In this document: positions 5,765-6,102 of the stretch, piece by piece | Layout: each line of letters begins with the position of its first letter | Numbering within the stretch: the first letter of the stretch is position 1 | Assembly (NCBI GenBank): GCA_005779525.1 | Contig: SXIZ01000032.1 | Coordinates: forward strand, 1-6,102 | Source of the DNA: Methylococcaceae bacterium | GTDB taxonomy: Bacteria; Pseudomonadota; Gammaproteobacteria; Methylococcales; Methylomonadaceae | Direction of reading: 5' to 3' | Length of the DNA stretch: 6,102 bases | Position numbers and translations under genes: made by a program | The notes under the pieces: generated by a model | Seen by the model: the letters and a program-made list of their open reading frames with translations, nothing else | What the model was told of the DNA's origin: nothing | The model's database searches: none

Positions 5765-6102
5765 TCAAGAGCGGCGGCGACCTATATGAATCAAGGTAGA
5801 TTTCAAGGACGCGAGCACATCGGCAAATAAAAAAACCATGGAGCTAAAGATAAAGAATACACTAGCCACCACGGCAACCAATAATACTTCATCCATCGTT
5901 ATCCCCCAAAAGCGTGATAATATTGCGCTTAAAAGAAAGATGCCGCTACTGAGCGCACTGCACAACAATAAGCCAAAACTCCATTTAAGCAAATGGCAGC
6001 GATACACCATGGTATCAAGCTCTTTATTCAAGGTATTTGGATCGGGTGATATTTTCAATTCTTCGAAAATTTCTCGAACCCGGCCTAAGGAATGCGTGTA
6101 AC
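5765..6102 (-). CDS. DUF2721-like small membrane protein, 5' end beyond the window
   Basis: The reading frame has no stop from the right edge of the window to TGA at 5765, so the gene starts outside and only its last 112 codons or so are seen. The visible part begins T-H-S-L-G-R-V-R-E-I-F-E-E-L. It then has an E-L-D-T-M-V-Y-R-C-H-L-L-K-W segment and two hydrophobic stretches of about 20-25 residues (W-S-F-G-L-L-L onward, and L-L-V-A-V-V-A-S-V-F-F-I-F onward), ending in G-R-R-R-S. An R-x-R helix, a second basic helix leading into two membrane spans, and a short tail are the arrangement of DUF2721 proteins, whose function is not known. TTG 6058 is a possible internal start, but the family-like sequence upstream of it argues for a longer protein. 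It faces the same way as cstA, 258 bases away, too far to assume one operon. Confidence 0.6.
   Translation of the reverse strand, partial: YTHSLGRVREIFEELKISPDPNTLNKELDTMVYRCHLLKWSFGLLLCSALSSGIFLLSAILSRFWGITMDEVLLVAVVASVFFIFSSMVFLFADVLASLKSTLIHIGRRRS

Noticed and set aside
5838..6101. A + strand frame at the right edge
   Set aside because: It is antisense to the DUF2721-like gene, whose frame gives membrane helices and a family-like N-terminal region; the + frame gives neither.

Overview
The window is an ordinary-looking stretch of bacterial chromosome with moderate to low GC. It holds seven protein genes and no RNA genes, insertion sequences or CRISPR. The MutM, Dtd, CstA and YbdD sequences are all of proteobacterial type and most resemble gammaproteobacterial forms. 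The periplasmic retropepsin-like protease and the DUF4124-like segment fit that group as well. I cannot name a genus from sequence alone.

Layout: (1) 19-570, + strand, a DUF6624-type protein of unknown function. (2) 628-1113, - strand, a small predicted lipoprotein that converges on gene 1. (3) 1114-1440, a 327-base gap holding a perfect 17-base dyad and a tandem 8-base repeat. (4) dtd (1441-1878, -) and mutM (1906-2730, +), transcribed divergently from a spacer of only 27 bases; both are quality-control genes, for D-aminoacyl-tRNA and for oxidised DNA bases. (5) A tight - strand operon, cstA (5506-3437), ybdD (about 3437-3249) and a secreted aspartic protease gene (3276-2716), in which every junction overlaps. 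The last gene also overlaps the end of mutM tail to tail. (6) 5507-5764, the upstream region of cstA. (7) The 3' part of a small membrane protein gene (DUF2721-like) running off the right edge on the - strand.

The most coherent unit is cstA-ybdD-protease. CstA is an inner-membrane importer linked to carbon starvation (pyruvate/peptides), YbdD is its usual small partner, and the third gene encodes an exported DTGA-type aspartic protease with a DUF4124-like N-terminus. Its stop/start overlaps imply translational coupling. Details worth a second look are extra cysteines in YbdD, Pro in place of Ser in the Dtd SQFTL motif, a 16-base palindrome beginning at the mutM stop codon, and the 17-base dyad between the lipoprotein gene and dtd. 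I saw no convincing sign of a wholly new system.
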